DNA of 64,000 bases, taken from assembly GCA_021018995.1 (NCBI GenBank), contig CM037598.1, positions 65,986,671-66,050,670 on the forward strand, in the 5' to 3' direction. A program made the position numbers and the translations under genes. Below are positions 45,840-58,585 of the stretch, one piece after another. The notes under the pieces were generated by a model. The model had not been told where the DNA came from and searched no databases. It saw only the letters and a program-made list of their open reading frames with translations. The stretch is from Chloranthus sessilifolius (lineage: Eukaryota > Streptophyta > Magnoliopsida > Chloranthales > Chloranthaceae). Position 1 is the first letter of the stretch. Each line of letters begins with the position of its first letter.

Positions 45840-46130
45840 GACGCAAGCAATGACTTCACCATCCAAATAATTTAACCGTGATTTATGTAATGATGTCAAA
45901 GAGCACACGTGTCCCACTCATTGACGGATTTCAACCCATTACAAGTCCGCACTCATCTATAGATAGGAAAGCTTGAGGATTGTCCAAGACACCTACCAAT
46001 AACCTATCAACTACCAAAGAATTTAGATAGGAATTCTCTACCAAAACTCCTTTCTTTTCTCTCTTGCAATATCTTTTTTGTTTTATAAGTTTGTATCGGA
46101 AAATCTCTATATCGGTAAGCTTTCTCTTCC
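45840..46130 (+). promoter_or_regulatory. Pararetrovirus-type promoter region, unit 1
   Basis: TGATGTCA at about 45890, ACACGTGT at 45904, TTGACGG at 45921 and a TATA-like CATCTATAGATAGG at 45954-45967. The TGACG/TATA arrangement resembles caulimovirus as-1-type promoters. A TATCG|GTAAGC donor-like site follows at about 46110. In this unit the GTGACGCATG seen in units 2 and 3 reads GTGATTTATG. Confidence 0.5.
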
Positions 46131-46308
46131 TTTGGTTATATTTATTTATGGAGGCATAGTAGTTGTTTAGTGTGTTTATATTCCATATGTTGTGAGTGTT
46201 TTCATTTCTATTTTATTAGATAATATTATATGAAATAAATGTTTTCTTCCTGTGTGCTCTTTCTTCTTCTGTTACTACGCTTTCCCCTTACTCTGATAAT
46301 TGGTAATG

Positions 46309-47155
46309 GTTGAACATGAATGCTTGAACGTGAATGCTTGATAGATTGTGGCACACTTGAACGTTAGTGCTTGAACATGAATGCATGACCCTGATTGCTT
46401 CAATGTGAATGCTTGGTCGCGAGTGCCTGAATATGAATGCATGATAGATAGTGAGACACTTTAACGTGAATGCTTGAACATGAATGCTTGAACATAAATG
46501 CTTGAATGTGAATGCTTGAACATGATTGCTTGAACATGAATGCTTCAACGTGAATAATAGACTTGAACAAGAATAGATAGTGACAAGCTTGAACGTTAAT
46601 ACTTGAACGTGAATTCTTGAATGTGAATGCTTGAATGTGGATACTTGAACCTGAATACTTGAACGTGAATGCTTGAACGTGAATGCTTAAACGTGATTGC
46701 TTGAACATGAATGCTCGAACATGAATGCTCGAATGTGATTGCTTGAATGGGAATGCTTGAACATGAAATGGTTTAAGCTGAATGCTTGAACGGGAATGCT
46801 TGAAGGTGAATGCATGAACCAGAATGCATGAACGTGAATGGTTGAACATGATTGCTTGCACATGAATGCTTAATGCTTGAATGGGAATGTTTTAACATGA
46901 ATGCTTGAACGTGAATGCTTGATAGATAGTGACACGCTTGAACGTGAATGCTTGAACAAGAATGCTTGAACGCAAATGCTCTAACATGAATGCTTGAACA
47001 TGAATGCTTGATAGATAGTGACATGTTGAACGTGAATGCTTGAACAAGAATGCCCATATATGAAAGCTTCAACGTGAATGCACATGAATGTTTGAACGTG
47101 AATGTTTAAACATGAATGCCTAAATGTGATGCTTGAATGTGAATGCTTGAACTTG
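46309..47155. repeat. 14-bp minisatellite beta, unit 1
   Basis: Same CTTGAACGTGAATG family as alpha but longer (about 850 bp), punctuated by a GATAGATAGTGACA spacer at several points (for example 46441, 46920, 47010), giving a higher-order pattern. Confidence 0.85.
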
Positions 47156-47159
47156 TGTA

Positions 47160-48599
47160 CCAAGGATCAAAATTTTGGGTTGAATTTCGATTTCGTGCAT
47201 GACCGAAACCGAAATTGAAAGTACCACAAACAAAATGGACCGAAATTTTGGATTTTGGTTTCGTTTCAGCCATGCCTGAAATTGAAACATTTCGGACGGA
47301 ATTTTGAAATTTCGGCCAAAATTTTTATCCATGGTGTTGACTCTTGGTGAGTAATTAGCAATATCTTTAATGAGTCTCAATGAGAGCCCATAGAGTGGTA
47401 TTAAAATGTCTCGATAGCTATTCACCGATATGGAAAGGGGTGCACAGGTTATGGTGTGCACTACAACTTGTTGGAGTTTGCACCTACAAAAAAGCTTTAA
47501 AATACCTAAATACGTATAAACTGGGTTGAGAAAGCAGCCTGGTGGAGTTTGAATAATGGTACCCCCTATATAAATAAACAACAAATTAATGTGGTTCAAG
47601 GCATAATGACAACTTTCGCTGAAATTTTGCGAAATTTGCCAGGAAGGGGGTCAAACAAGAATTTCGGGAAAATCGGTACTTTTCGATATTTTTCGGCGAA
47701 ATTTTGGTTTTTTTTTTTATGTTTAATTTTTGTTTTTAAATATGTTAGAAATTTAGTATATATTGTAGTCATTTTTTTTTTAAAATATTAAAAATATTTT
47801 TAATCCCCGAAACTTTTTTGAAATGTATTGAAATTAATCTGAAAGGACCCCTCACCGAAAAATTACCGAAAATCGAAATTTGTCACTATGGTTCACGGGG
47901 GGGCTTTTGATTTGGCTCGGGCAGGTTTTTGAATTTGGGGTTGGGTTAGGTCAAAGTTACCAAGTTGGGCTTTGTGGATAAATTGGTTTGGAAAAACTTC
48001 ATAAAATTTTGGAAAAGCTATTGGAAAAAAAGAGATAAAATTATATAATTTTAATATAAAAATTAAAATTAAAAAGCGAAAATGTCATAAAATTCGCTAG
48101 TTATTTGTGAATTATTTGTAAAATTCTCAATTTTTTTGTTCAAAAATGTCACGATATAATTTAGATTTCTTTTTTTAATCCTTGAAATATTTCAAATTAT
48201 TCATGAATTTTTTAAAATGTCGGCAAATTTGGTCATATGCCTTTGACCCAGTCCAAATCGGTCGGGTGCAAAAAGATGAGGTCAAGCATATACCCTTTTT
48301 AATTCTTGAAATTTTCCCAAAATTTTCCTAAAAGCTATCAAACTTAATCCGAAATGTACCGAAAGGACCCCCTACCAAAAATTCCCGAAAATGAAAATTG
48401 TCACTATGATCAAGCCATGGTTCAAAATTTCGGCCAATAATTCAAATTATCCGCCGAAATTTATCAGTTTCGGTCCACACTGAAACGAAATCAAGGTTCG
48501 AAATTTCAGTCGAAAATGTATGTAAGGGAAATTTTTAGCCCAAATTATCGGTTTGGTCATGCCTGAAACCGAAAATGAAACCGATATTTTGATCCTTGG
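47160..48599. mobile_element. Non-autonomous TIR DNA transposon, unit 2
   Basis: A copy of 41634-43106 with the same ends. It differs by short changes, notably the collapsed GGTCAAATCGGGTCAGGGTG repeat at about 48250. Confidence 0.75.
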
Positions 48600-48786
48600 A
48601 TTGAGCAGTCAAAATTTTTCCTCGACCTGACCCGAACCAACCCATTGATAATCCTAGCAAAACTACAGAATTCACCACAATTTCTGCCCGGGTCACTCAC
48701 TAACTACCAGCTCTACTTATAAAGCATTAAATCAATTTCCTATGCACTTTCAACGGTCTTCAGTTTTGCATACATGGCTGTAAATG

Positions 48787-49245
48787 GGAGTGAACATGAA
48801 TGCTTGATAGAAAGTGAGATACTTGAATGTGAATGCTTGAACGTGAATGCTTGAAAGTGAATGCTTGAAGATGAATGGTTGAACGTGAATGGTTGAACCT
48901 GAATGCATGATGGTGAACACTTGAATGTGAATGTTGGAACATGAATGCTTTAACGTGAATGCTTGAGCGTGAATGAATGAACATTAATGCTTGATCGTCA
49001 TTGTTGAACGTGAATGCTTGAACGCGTCATTGCTTGAATGTGAATGAACGTGAATGCTTGACCGTGAATGCTTGAACATTAATGTTTCTACTAATGCTTG
49101 AACGTGAATGCATAAACTTGAATGATTAAAAGTGAATGTTTGAACATGAATTCGAACCTGGAATGCATGAACGTGAATGCTTGAACATGAATGCTTGACC
49201 GTAAATGCTTGAATGGAATGTATGAACGCCAATGCTTGAACATTA
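48787..49245. repeat. 14-bp minisatellite alpha, unit 2
   Basis: As in unit 1 but with small deletions near 49085-49210 that break the long minus-strand frame seen in units 1 and 3. Confidence 0.8.
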
Positions 49246-49399
49246 CATTCAATATCGCAAAGAATCCATCCCCATAGATGATGACCATACTAAAGCTATT
49301 AGATATATATGAGATTTAGTAGTTGATGCAAAATATTACATTCAAGATCGCAAAGAATCCATCCCCATGGACAGATGACCATACCAAAGTTGTTAAAGG

Positions 49400-51104
49400 T
49401 CAAATAAATTCCCTGTCTTTCTTTAGCCAACCCACTGTGGTTTAAGATTGTTGAGACAGATTCCTCGCAACTTGGTTATGGAGGAATTTTAAAACAAATC
49501 AATCCTTCCAAACAGAAGGAAGAATTAATCAGATACACTTCTGGTGTTTGGAAAGATGCCCAAACAAATTACTCAACTATCAAACAAAAGGTATTATCCA
49601 TTGTCAAATGTTTTCATAAATTTTAGGATGATTTAGTCAATCAGTGTTGTTACTCATAATAGACTGCAGTGCAGCAAAATTAGTTTTACAAAAGGATGTC
49701 AAAAATCTAGCTTTAAAATAAATCTTTGCAAGATGGCAAGCTGAATTATCTTCCTTTGATTTCCAAATTGAATATATAAAAGGAGAGACAAATTCTCTTC
49801 CTGATTTTCTAACTAGAGAATTTTTGTAGGGTATTTCTTAATGGAAGCGTCCTCCATCGGAGGAATAGGCAAAGGCAAAGGAAGGGACAATATCCCCTTA
49901 TCACCAACTCAAGAATCCACTGATGATCATACCCTTTGGACAATCATCCAAAAATAATAGATATAGAGCAATAAAAGGGGGCTTTCAATTTAAAGACTCT
50001 GTCAAAAAGGACATATCTCTCAATAAAGAGAAAAATGAAACCAAAGATGTTTCTTATATTCAAAAAGATATATTTACTACCATGCTGGTAATCAAACCAG
50101 AAGACCAACAATGGATGTCTGATCCTTGGAAATAAAGAGAAGATATCTTGATAATCAAGGATTTTTTGCTTTAGATGGTAAAACTTGTCTCATTGCAGAA
50201 GTAATTTTGACATCTACTGGCTCTATTACCTTCACCCAACATATGGAAAACTAACGACCTGATAGCCCTATTACTTATAGTAAGGCCATTATCCATAAAA
50301 TTATCAAACCCTCTATTTGGTGCTTTGACCTAAATAAATCTTGAAAACTCAGCTCAGGTCACTCATATAATTATTGGGATTATATTCAATCCTTTACCAA
50401 TACCTTTTATTATATGAATCCCAAACAAAAACATTCTTGGTTCCTAAAAATTTGTCCTGATATCCTTAAAACCGGGATACCAAATTGGTTTTATGATTGG
50501 TGGAGCCTTTTTGGCCCAACCACAAAAATTTTGCCCAAATCATTAATTCCTTTAAATAACCAGTATGAAGGAGTTAAATTCAAGGGGAAAAATCCTCATT
50601 ATTCTGAAGTTGATTTATTTTTCTTCACCAAATGCAGCATTCCCTGGATTTAGATGTGGAATATTCAGAGTACCACTCTTAATCATCTTCCGACTCTCCA
50701 AAGAACCTATTGGATCCGATGGTGGGATAATATCTCTGACTTTGATAAAAAAACTCCTTGAAATTTCATCCATAATTTGTTAGTACCCCAAAACAGCAAA
50801 AACTGAGGCTTCTCTATCTTCTTTAGAATCCAATCCTTTTGAAATATTCAAAACCATCATTTGAAAACAACATTCTAATTTATCTAAAGCACAGATTAAT
50901 CAATGCTGTCTTGCTTCCATGAAATCCCATTTTTTTCAAACCTTCAATCCATCATCCCATTCTGATGATGACTCCATGACTTCGTTAGAGAACAATAATT
51001 CCTTCCATGTTCTAACAGGAGAATCTCTAATTGATAGTCCTGATCCATCTCTTGGTGAAATTTGGGATTCAATTATTAACCAGGTCAAAGGTAAAAAGAA
51101 GTAA
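49400..51104 (+). pseudogene. Endogenous pararetrovirus fragment, unit 2
   Basis: Same extent and stop pattern as unit 1. Open pieces at 49923-50135, 50414-50653 and 50919-51104 have residue sequences identical to unit 1. The RNase H block with a conserved Asp is kept at about 49665, unlike unit 1. Sharing of stops shows that decay preceded the duplication. Confidence 0.7.
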
Positions 51105-51329
51105 TGACTTCAACTAAGAAAGGATAGTGTTTATCTCAACCGCCAATCCAGCTATCGGGGTAATCAAAAGAATCACCATGTGTATTAGTGGGACTGACCA
51201 CTAAAGCCAATTCTAATAACAGCCAATACAGCTATAGATCCAATCATAGCTACTCAACATGTGCCATTAAAATTATTGTCGGCCAACACAGCCTGCAACA
51301 ATCATAGCTACTCAATATCTTCGCCAGCT

Positions 51330-51620
51330 ATCAAAGACGCAAGCAATGACTTCACCATCCAAATAATTTAACCGTGACGCATGTAATGATGTCAAAGAGC
51401 ACACGTGTCCCACTCATTGACGGATTTCAACCCATTACAAGTCCGCACTCATCTATAGATAGGAAAGCTTGAGGATTGTCCAAGACACCTACCAATAACC
51501 TATCAACTACCAAAGAATTTAGATAGGAATTCTCTACCAAAACTCCTTTCTTTTCTCTCTTGCAATATCTTTTTTGTTTTATAAGTTTGTATCGGAAAAT
51601 CTCTATATCGGTAAGCTTTC
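51330..51620 (+). promoter_or_regulatory. Pararetrovirus-type promoter region, unit 2
   Basis: Contains GTGACGCATG at about 51373 plus TGATGTCA and TTGACGG, then CATCTATAGATAGG at 51450-51463. The first TGACG is intact here and absent in unit 1. Confidence 0.5.
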
Positions 51621-51804
51621 TCTTCCTTTGGTTATATTTATTTATGGAGGCATAGTAGTTGTTTAGTGTGTTTATATTCCATATGTTGTGAGTGTTTTCA
51701 TTTCTATTTTATTAGATAATATTATATGAAATAAATGTTTTCTTCCTGTGTGCTCTTTCTTCTTCTGTTACTACGCTTTCCCCTTACTCTGATAATTGGT
51801 AATG

Positions 51805-52651
51805 GTTGAACATGAATGCTTGAACGTGAATGCTTGATAGATTGTGGCACACTTGAACGTTAGTGCTTGAACATGAATGCATGACCCTGATTGCTTCAAT
51901 GTGAATGCTTGGTCGCGAGTGCCTGAATATGAATGCATGATAGATAGTGAGACACTTTAACGTGAATGCTTGAACATGAATGCTTGAACATAAATGCTTG
52001 AATGTGAATGCTTGAACATGATTGCTTGAACATGAATGCTTCAACGTGAATAATAGACTTGAACAAGAATAGATAGTGACAAGCTTGAACGTTAATACTT
52101 GAACGTGAATTCTTGAATGTGAATGCTTGAATGTGGATACTTGAACCTGAATACTTGAACGTGAATGCTTGAACGTGAATGCTTAAACGTGATTGCTTGA
52201 ACATGAATGCTCGAACATGAATGCTCGAATGTGATTGCTTGAATGGGAATGCTTGAACATGAAATGGTTTAAGCTGAATGCTTGAACGGGAATGCTTGAA
52301 GGTGAATGCATGTACCAGTATGCATGAACGTGAATGGTTGAACATGATTGCTTGCACATGAATGCTTAATGCTTGAATGGGAATGTTTTAACATGAATGC
52401 TTGAACGTGAATGCTTGATAGATAGTGACACGCTTGAACGTGAATGCTTGAACAAGAATGCTTGAACGCAAATGCTCTAACATGAATGCTTGAACATGAA
52501 TGCTTGATAGATAGTGACATGTTGAACGTGAATGCTTGAACAAGAATGCCCATATATGAAAGCTTCAACGTGAATGCACATGAATGTTTGAACGTGAATG
52601 TTTAAACATGAATGCCTAAATGTGATGCTTGAATGTGAATGCTTGAACTTG
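51805..52651. repeat. 14-bp minisatellite beta, unit 2
   Basis: Nearly identical to unit 1 beta along its whole length (substitutions near 52313-52320). Joined at CTTG to the unit 3 transposon. Confidence 0.85.
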
Positions 52652-52655
52652 TGTA

Positions 52656-54118
52656 CCAAGGATCAAAATTTTGGGTTGAATTTCGATTTCGTGCATGACC
52701 GAAACCGAAATTGAAAGTACCACAAACAAAATGGACCGAAATTTTGGATTTTGGTTTCGTTTCAGCCATGCCTGAAATTGAAACATTTCGGACGGAATTT
52801 TGAAATTTCGGCCAAAATTTTTATCCATGGTGTTGACTCTTGGTGAGTAATTAGCAATATCTTTAATGAGTCTCAATGAGAGCCCATAGAGTGGTATTAA
52901 AATGTCTCGATAGCTATTCACCGATATGGAAAGGGGTGCACAGGTTATGGTGTGCACTACAACTTGTTGGAGTTTGCACCTACAAAAAAGCTTTAAAATA
53001 CCTAAATACGTATAAACTGGGTTGAGAAAGCAGCCTGGTGGAGTTTGAATAATGGTACCCCCTATATAAATAAACAACAAATTAATGTGGTTCAAGGCAT
53101 AATGACAACTTTCGCTGAAATTTTGCGAAATTTGCCAGGAAGGGGGTCAAACAAGAATTTCGGGAAAATCGGTACTTTTCGATATTTTTCGGCGAAATTT
53201 TGGTTTTTTTTTTTATGTTTAATTTTTGTTTTTAAATATGTTAGAAATTTAGTATATATTGTAGTCATTTTTTTTTTAAAATATTAAAAATATTTTTAAT
53301 CCCCGAAACTTTTTTGAAATGTATTGAAATTAATCTGAAAGGACCCCTCACCGAAAAATTACCGAAAATCGAAATTTGTCACTATGGTTCACGGGGGGGC
53401 TTTTGATTTGGCTCGGGCAGGTTTTTGAATTTGGGGTTGGGTTAGGTCAAAGTTACCAAGTTGGGCTTTGTGGATAAATTGGTTTGGAAAAACTTCATAA
53501 AATTTTGGAAAAGCTATTGGAAAAAAAGAGATAAAATTATATAATTTTTAATATAAAAAAATTAAAATTAAAAAGCGAAAATGTCATAAAATTCGCTAGT
53601 TATTTGTGAATTATTTGTAAAATTCTCAATTTTTTTGTTCAAAAATGTCACGATATAATTTAGATTTCTTTTTTTAATCCTTGAAATATTTCAAATTATT
53701 CATGAATTTTTTAAAATGTCGGCAAATTTGGTCATATGCCTTTGACCCATCGGATCGGTCAAATCGGGTCAGGGTGCAACGGTCAAATCGGGTCAGGGTG
53801 CAGCATGAGGTCAAGCATATACCCTTTTTAATTCTTGAAAATTTCCCAAAATTTTTCTAAAAGCTATCAAACTTAATCCGAAATGTACCGAAGGACCCCC
53901 TACCAAAAATTCCCGAAAATGAAAATTGTCACTATGATCAAGCCATGGTTCAAAATTTCGCCATTAATTCAAATTATCCGAAATTTATCGATTCAGTCCA
54001 CATCAAACGAAATCAAGGTTCAAATTTCAATGAAAATGTATGTAAGGGAAATTTTAGCCCAAATTATCGGTTTGGTCATGCACGAAACCGAAAATGAAAC
54101 CGATATTTTGATCCTTGG
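52656..54118. mobile_element. Non-autonomous TIR DNA transposon, unit 3
   Basis: Same ends as unit 1. Its left two thirds match unit 1 (including the double GGTCAAATCGGGTCAGGGTG at about 53760), but 53950-54200 carries many small deletions of its own. Confidence 0.75.
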
Positions 54119-54299
54119 ATTGAGCGGTCAAAATTTTTCCTCGAATTGAACCAACCCATTGATAATCCTAGCAAAACCAGAATTCACCACAATTTCTGCC
54201 GGTCACTCACTAACTACCGACTCTACTTATAAAGCATTAAATCAATTTCCTATGCACTTTCAACGGACTACAGTTTTGCATACATGGCTGTAAATGGGT

Positions 54300-54770
54300 G
54301 TGAACATGAATGCTTGATAGAAAGTGAGATACTTGCATGTGAATGCTCGAACGTGAATGCTTGAAAGTGAATGCTTGAATGCTTCAACCTGAATGCTTGA
54401 AAGTGAATACTTGAACATGAATGCATGATGGTGCATGCTTAAACGTGAATGTTGGAACATGAATGCTTTAACGTGAATGCTTGAACGTGAATGAATGAAC
54501 ATTAATGCTTGATCGTCATTGTTGAACGTGAATGCTTGAACGTCATTGCTTGAATGTGAATGAACGTGAATGCTTGACCGTGAATGCTTGAACATTAATG
54601 TTTCTACGCGAATGCTTGAACGTGAATGCATAAACTTGAATGATTAAAAGTGAATGTTTGAACATGAATTCTGGAACTGGAATGCATGAACGTGAATGCT
54701 TGAACATGAATGCTTGAACGTGAATGCTTGAACTGGAATGTATGAACGCGAATGCTTGAACATTACATTC
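54300..54770. repeat. 14-bp minisatellite alpha, unit 3
   Basis: The right half is identical to unit 1 alpha; near 54370-54420 it has rearranged repeats. Confidence 0.8.
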
Positions 54771-54929
54771 AATACTGCAAAAGAATCCATCCCCATAGAC
54801 AGATGACCATACTAAAGCTATTAGATATATATGAGATTTAGTAGTTGATGCAAAAATATTACATTCAAGACTGCAAAAGAATCCATCCCCATGGACAGAT
54901 GACCATACCAAAGTTGTTAAAGGTCAAAT

Positions 54930-56625
54930 AAATTCCCTGTCTTTCTTTAGCCAACCCACTGTGGTTTAAGATTGTTGAGACAGATTCCTCGCAACTTGGT
55001 TATGGAGGAATTTTAAAACAAATCAATCCTTCCAAACAGAAGGAAGAATTAATCAGATACACTTCTGGTGTTTGGAAAGATGCCCAAACAAATTACTCAA
55101 CTATCAAACAAAAGGTATTATCCATTGTCAAATGTTTTCATAAATTTTAGGATGATTTAGTCAATCAGTGTTGTTACTCATAATAGACTGCAGTGCAGCA
55201 AAATTAGTTTTACAAAAGGATGTCAAAAATCTAGCTTTAAAATAAATCTTTGCAAGATGGCAAGCTGAATTATCTTCCTTTGATTTCCAAATTGAATATA
55301 TAAAAGGAGAGACAAATTCTCTGATTTTCTAACTAGAGAATTTTTGTAGGGTATTTCTTAATGGAAGCGTCCTCCATCGGAGGAATAGGCAAAGGCAAAG
55401 GAAGGGACAATATCCCCTTATCACCAACTCAAGAATCCACTGATGATCATACCCTTTGGACAATCATCCAAAAATAATAGATATAGAGCAATAAAAGGGG
55501 GCTTTCAATTTAAAGACTCTGTCAAAAAGGACATATCTCTCAATAAAGAGAAAAATGAAACCAAAGATGTTTCTTATATTCAAAAAGATATATTTACTAC
55601 CATGCTGGTAATCAAACCAGAAGACCAACAATGGATGTCTGATCCTTGGAAATAAAGAGAAGATATCTTGATAATCAAGGATTTTTTGCTTTAGATGGTA
55701 AAACTTGTCTCATTGCAGAAGTAATTTTGACATCTACTGGCTCTATTACCTTCACCCAACATATGGAAAACTAACGACCTGATAGCCCTATTACTTATAG
55801 TAAGGCCATTATCCATAAAATTATCAAACCCTCTATTTGGTGCTTTGACCTAAATAAATCTTGAAAACTCAGCTCAGGTCACTCATATAATTATTGGGAT
55901 TATATTCAATCCTTTACCAATACCTTTTATTATATGAATCCCAAACAAAAACATTCTTGGTTCCTAAAAATTTGTCCTGATATCCTTAAAACCGGGATAC
56001 CAAATTGGTTTTATGATTGGTGGAGCCTTTTTGGCCCAACCACAAAAATTTTGCCCAAATCATTAATTCCTTTAAATAACCAGTATGAAGGAGTTAAATT
56101 CAAGGGGAAAAATCCTCATTATTCTGAAGTTGATTTATTTTTCTTCACCAAATGCAGCATTCCCTGGATTTAGATGTGGAATATTCAGAGTACCACTCTT
56201 AATCATCTTCCGACTCTCCAAAGAACCTATTGGATCCGATGGTGGGATAATATCTCTGACTTTGATAAAAAAACTCCTTGAAATTTCATCCATAATTTGT
56301 TAGTACCCCAAAACAAAGAAAAACTCGAGGCTTTCTATCTTCTTTAGAATCCAATCCTTTTGAAATATTCAAAACCATCATTTGAAAACAACATTCTAAT
56401 TTATCTAAAGCACAGATTAATCAATGCTGTCTTGCTTCCATGAAATCCCATTTTTTTCAAACCTTCAATCCATCATCCCATTCTGATGATGACTCCATGA
56501 CTTCGTTAGAGAACAATAATTCCTTCCATGTTCTAACAGGAGAATCTCTAATTGATAGTCCTGATCCATCTCTTGGTGAAATTTGGGATTCAATTATTAA
56601 CCAGGTCAAAGGTAAAAAGAAGTAA
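54930..56625 (+). pseudogene. Endogenous pararetrovirus fragment, unit 3
   Basis: Open pieces 55443-55655, 55934-56173 and 56440-56625 as in units 1 and 2. It has a private 4-bp deletion near 55320 at the end of RNase H. Like unit 2, it keeps the conserved Asp block at about 55190. Confidence 0.7.
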
Positions 56626-56849
56626 TGACTTCAACTAAGAAAGGATAGTGTTTATCTCAACCGCCAATCCAGCTATCGGGGTAATCAAAAGAATCACCAT
56701 GTGTATTAGTGGGACTGACCACTAAAGCCAATTCTAATAACAGCCAATACAGCTATAGATCCAATCATAGCTACTCAACATGTGCCATTAAAATTATTGT
56801 CGGCCAACACAGCCTGCAACAATCATAGCTACTCAATATCTTCGCCAGC

Positions 56850-57140
56850 TATCAAAGACGCAAGCAATGACTTCACCATCCAAATAATTTAACCGTGACG
56901 CATGTAATGATGTCAAAGAGCACACGTGTCCCACTCATTGACGGATTTCAACCCATTACAAGTCCGCACTCATCTATAGATAGGAAAGCTTGAGGATTGT
57001 CCAAGACACCTACCAATAACCTATCAACTACCAAAGAATTTAGATAGGAATTCTCTACCAAAACTCCTTTCTTTTCTCTCTTGCAATATCTTTTTTGTTT
57101 TATAAGTTTGTATCGGAAAATCTCTATATCGGTAAGCTTT
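56850..57140 (+). promoter_or_regulatory. Pararetrovirus-type promoter region, unit 3
   Basis: Same motif order as unit 2: GTGACGCATG about 56895, TGATGTCA, TTGACGG, and CATCTATAGATAGG at 56971-56984. Confidence 0.5.
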
Positions 57141-57325
57141 CTCTTCCTTTGGTTATATTTATTTATGTAGGCATAGTAGTTGTTTAGTGTGTTTATATTC
57201 CATATGTTGTGAGTGTTTTCATTTCTATTTTATTAGATAATATTATATGAAATAAATGTTTTCTTCCTGTGTGCTCTTTCTTCTTCTGTTACTACGCTTT
57301 CCCCTTACTCTGATAATTGGTAATG

Positions 57326-58575
57326 GTTGAACATGAATGCTTGAACGTGAATGCTTGATAGATTGTGGCACACTTGAACGTTAGTGCTTGAACATGAATG
57401 CATGACCCTGATTGCTTCAATGTGAATGCTTGGTCGCGAGTGCCTGAATATGAATGCATGATAGATAGTGAGACACTTTAACGTGAATGCTTGAACATGA
57501 ATGCTTGAACATAAATGCTTGAATGTGAATGCTTGAACATGATTGCTTGAACATGAATGCTTCAACGTGAATAATAGACTTGAACAAGAATAGATAGTGA
57601 CAAGCTTGAACGTTAATACTTGAACGTGAATTCTTGAATGTGAATGCTTGAATGTGGATACTTGAACCTGAATACTTGAACGTGAATGCTTGAACGTGAA
57701 TGCTTAAACGTGATTGCTTGAACATGAATGCTCGAACATGAATGCTCGAATGTGATTGCTTGAATGGGAATGCTTGAACATGAAATGGTTTAAGCTGAAT
57801 GCTTGAACGGGAATGCTTGAAGGTGAATGCATGAACCAGAATGCATGAACGTGAATGGTTGAACATGATTGCTTGCACATGAATGCTTAATGCTTGAATG
57901 GGAATGTTTTAACATGAATGCTTGAACGTGAATGCTTGATAGATAGTGACACGCTTGAACGTGAATGCTTGAACAAGAATGCTTGAACGCAAATGCTCTA
58001 ACATGAATGCTTGAACATGAATGCTTGATAGATAGTGACATGTTGAACGTGAATGCTTGAACAAGAATGCCCATATATGAAAGCTTCAACGTGAATGCAC
58101 ATGAATGTTTGAACGTGAATGTTTAAACATGAATGCCTAAATGTGATGCTTGAATGTGAATGCTTGAACTTGAATGATTGAACGTGAAGGCTTGAACATG
58201 AATGATTGCACGTAAATGCTTGAACATGAATGCTTGAATGTGAATGCTCAAATGTCAATGCTTGAACATGAATGCTTGAACGTGAATGCTTGAACCTGAA
58301 AGCTTGAACACAATGCTTGAACGTGAATGCTAAAACATGAATGCTCGAACATGAATGCTTGAACGTAAATGCTCAAATGTCAATGCTCGGACATGAATGC
58401 TTGAAAGTGAATGCTAGAAGCTGAATGCTTGAACGTGAATGCTTGAACTTGAATGCCTGACCGTGAGTGCTTGAACGTGAGTGCTTAACCATGAGTGCTT
58501 GAACAAGCATGCTTGAACATGAATGTTTGAACGTGAATGTTTGAATGTGAATGCTTGAACGTGAATGCTTAATAG
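57326..58575. repeat. 14-bp minisatellite beta, unit 3, extended
   Basis: Matches units 1 and 2 to 58168, then continues about 400 bp further with the same repeat until L4. This longer form is probably the original array end, which tandem duplication cut short in units 1 and 2. Confidence 0.8.
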
Positions 58576-58585
58576 ATAGTGACAC

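Larger units (their letters stand above)
41626..58168 (+). repeat. Triple tandem array of a 5.5 kb composite unit
   Basis: Three units start at 41626, 47152 and 52648 (lengths 5526, 5496, 5521). Each holds, in order, a TIR transposon, a spacer, minisatellite alpha, a pararetrovirus fragment, promoter-like DNA and minisatellite beta. Every junction reads CTTG between beta (AACTTG) and the left flank (CTTGTGTACC), matching CTTG at the outer left edge (41626-41629) and outer right edge (58169-58172). This fits tandem duplication through 4-bp microhomology. Confidence 0.85.

Noticed and set aside
46309..47155. CRISPR-like array
   Set aside because: Repeats are 14 bp, contiguous and degenerate, with no unique spacers, and the DNA is from a plant.
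46400..47163. Long histidine/serine-rich frames (KHSRSSIHVQAF repeats) on the minus strand
   Set aside because: They are stop-free translations of the 14-bp minisatellite (3 x 14 = 42 bp) with no start context or family match.
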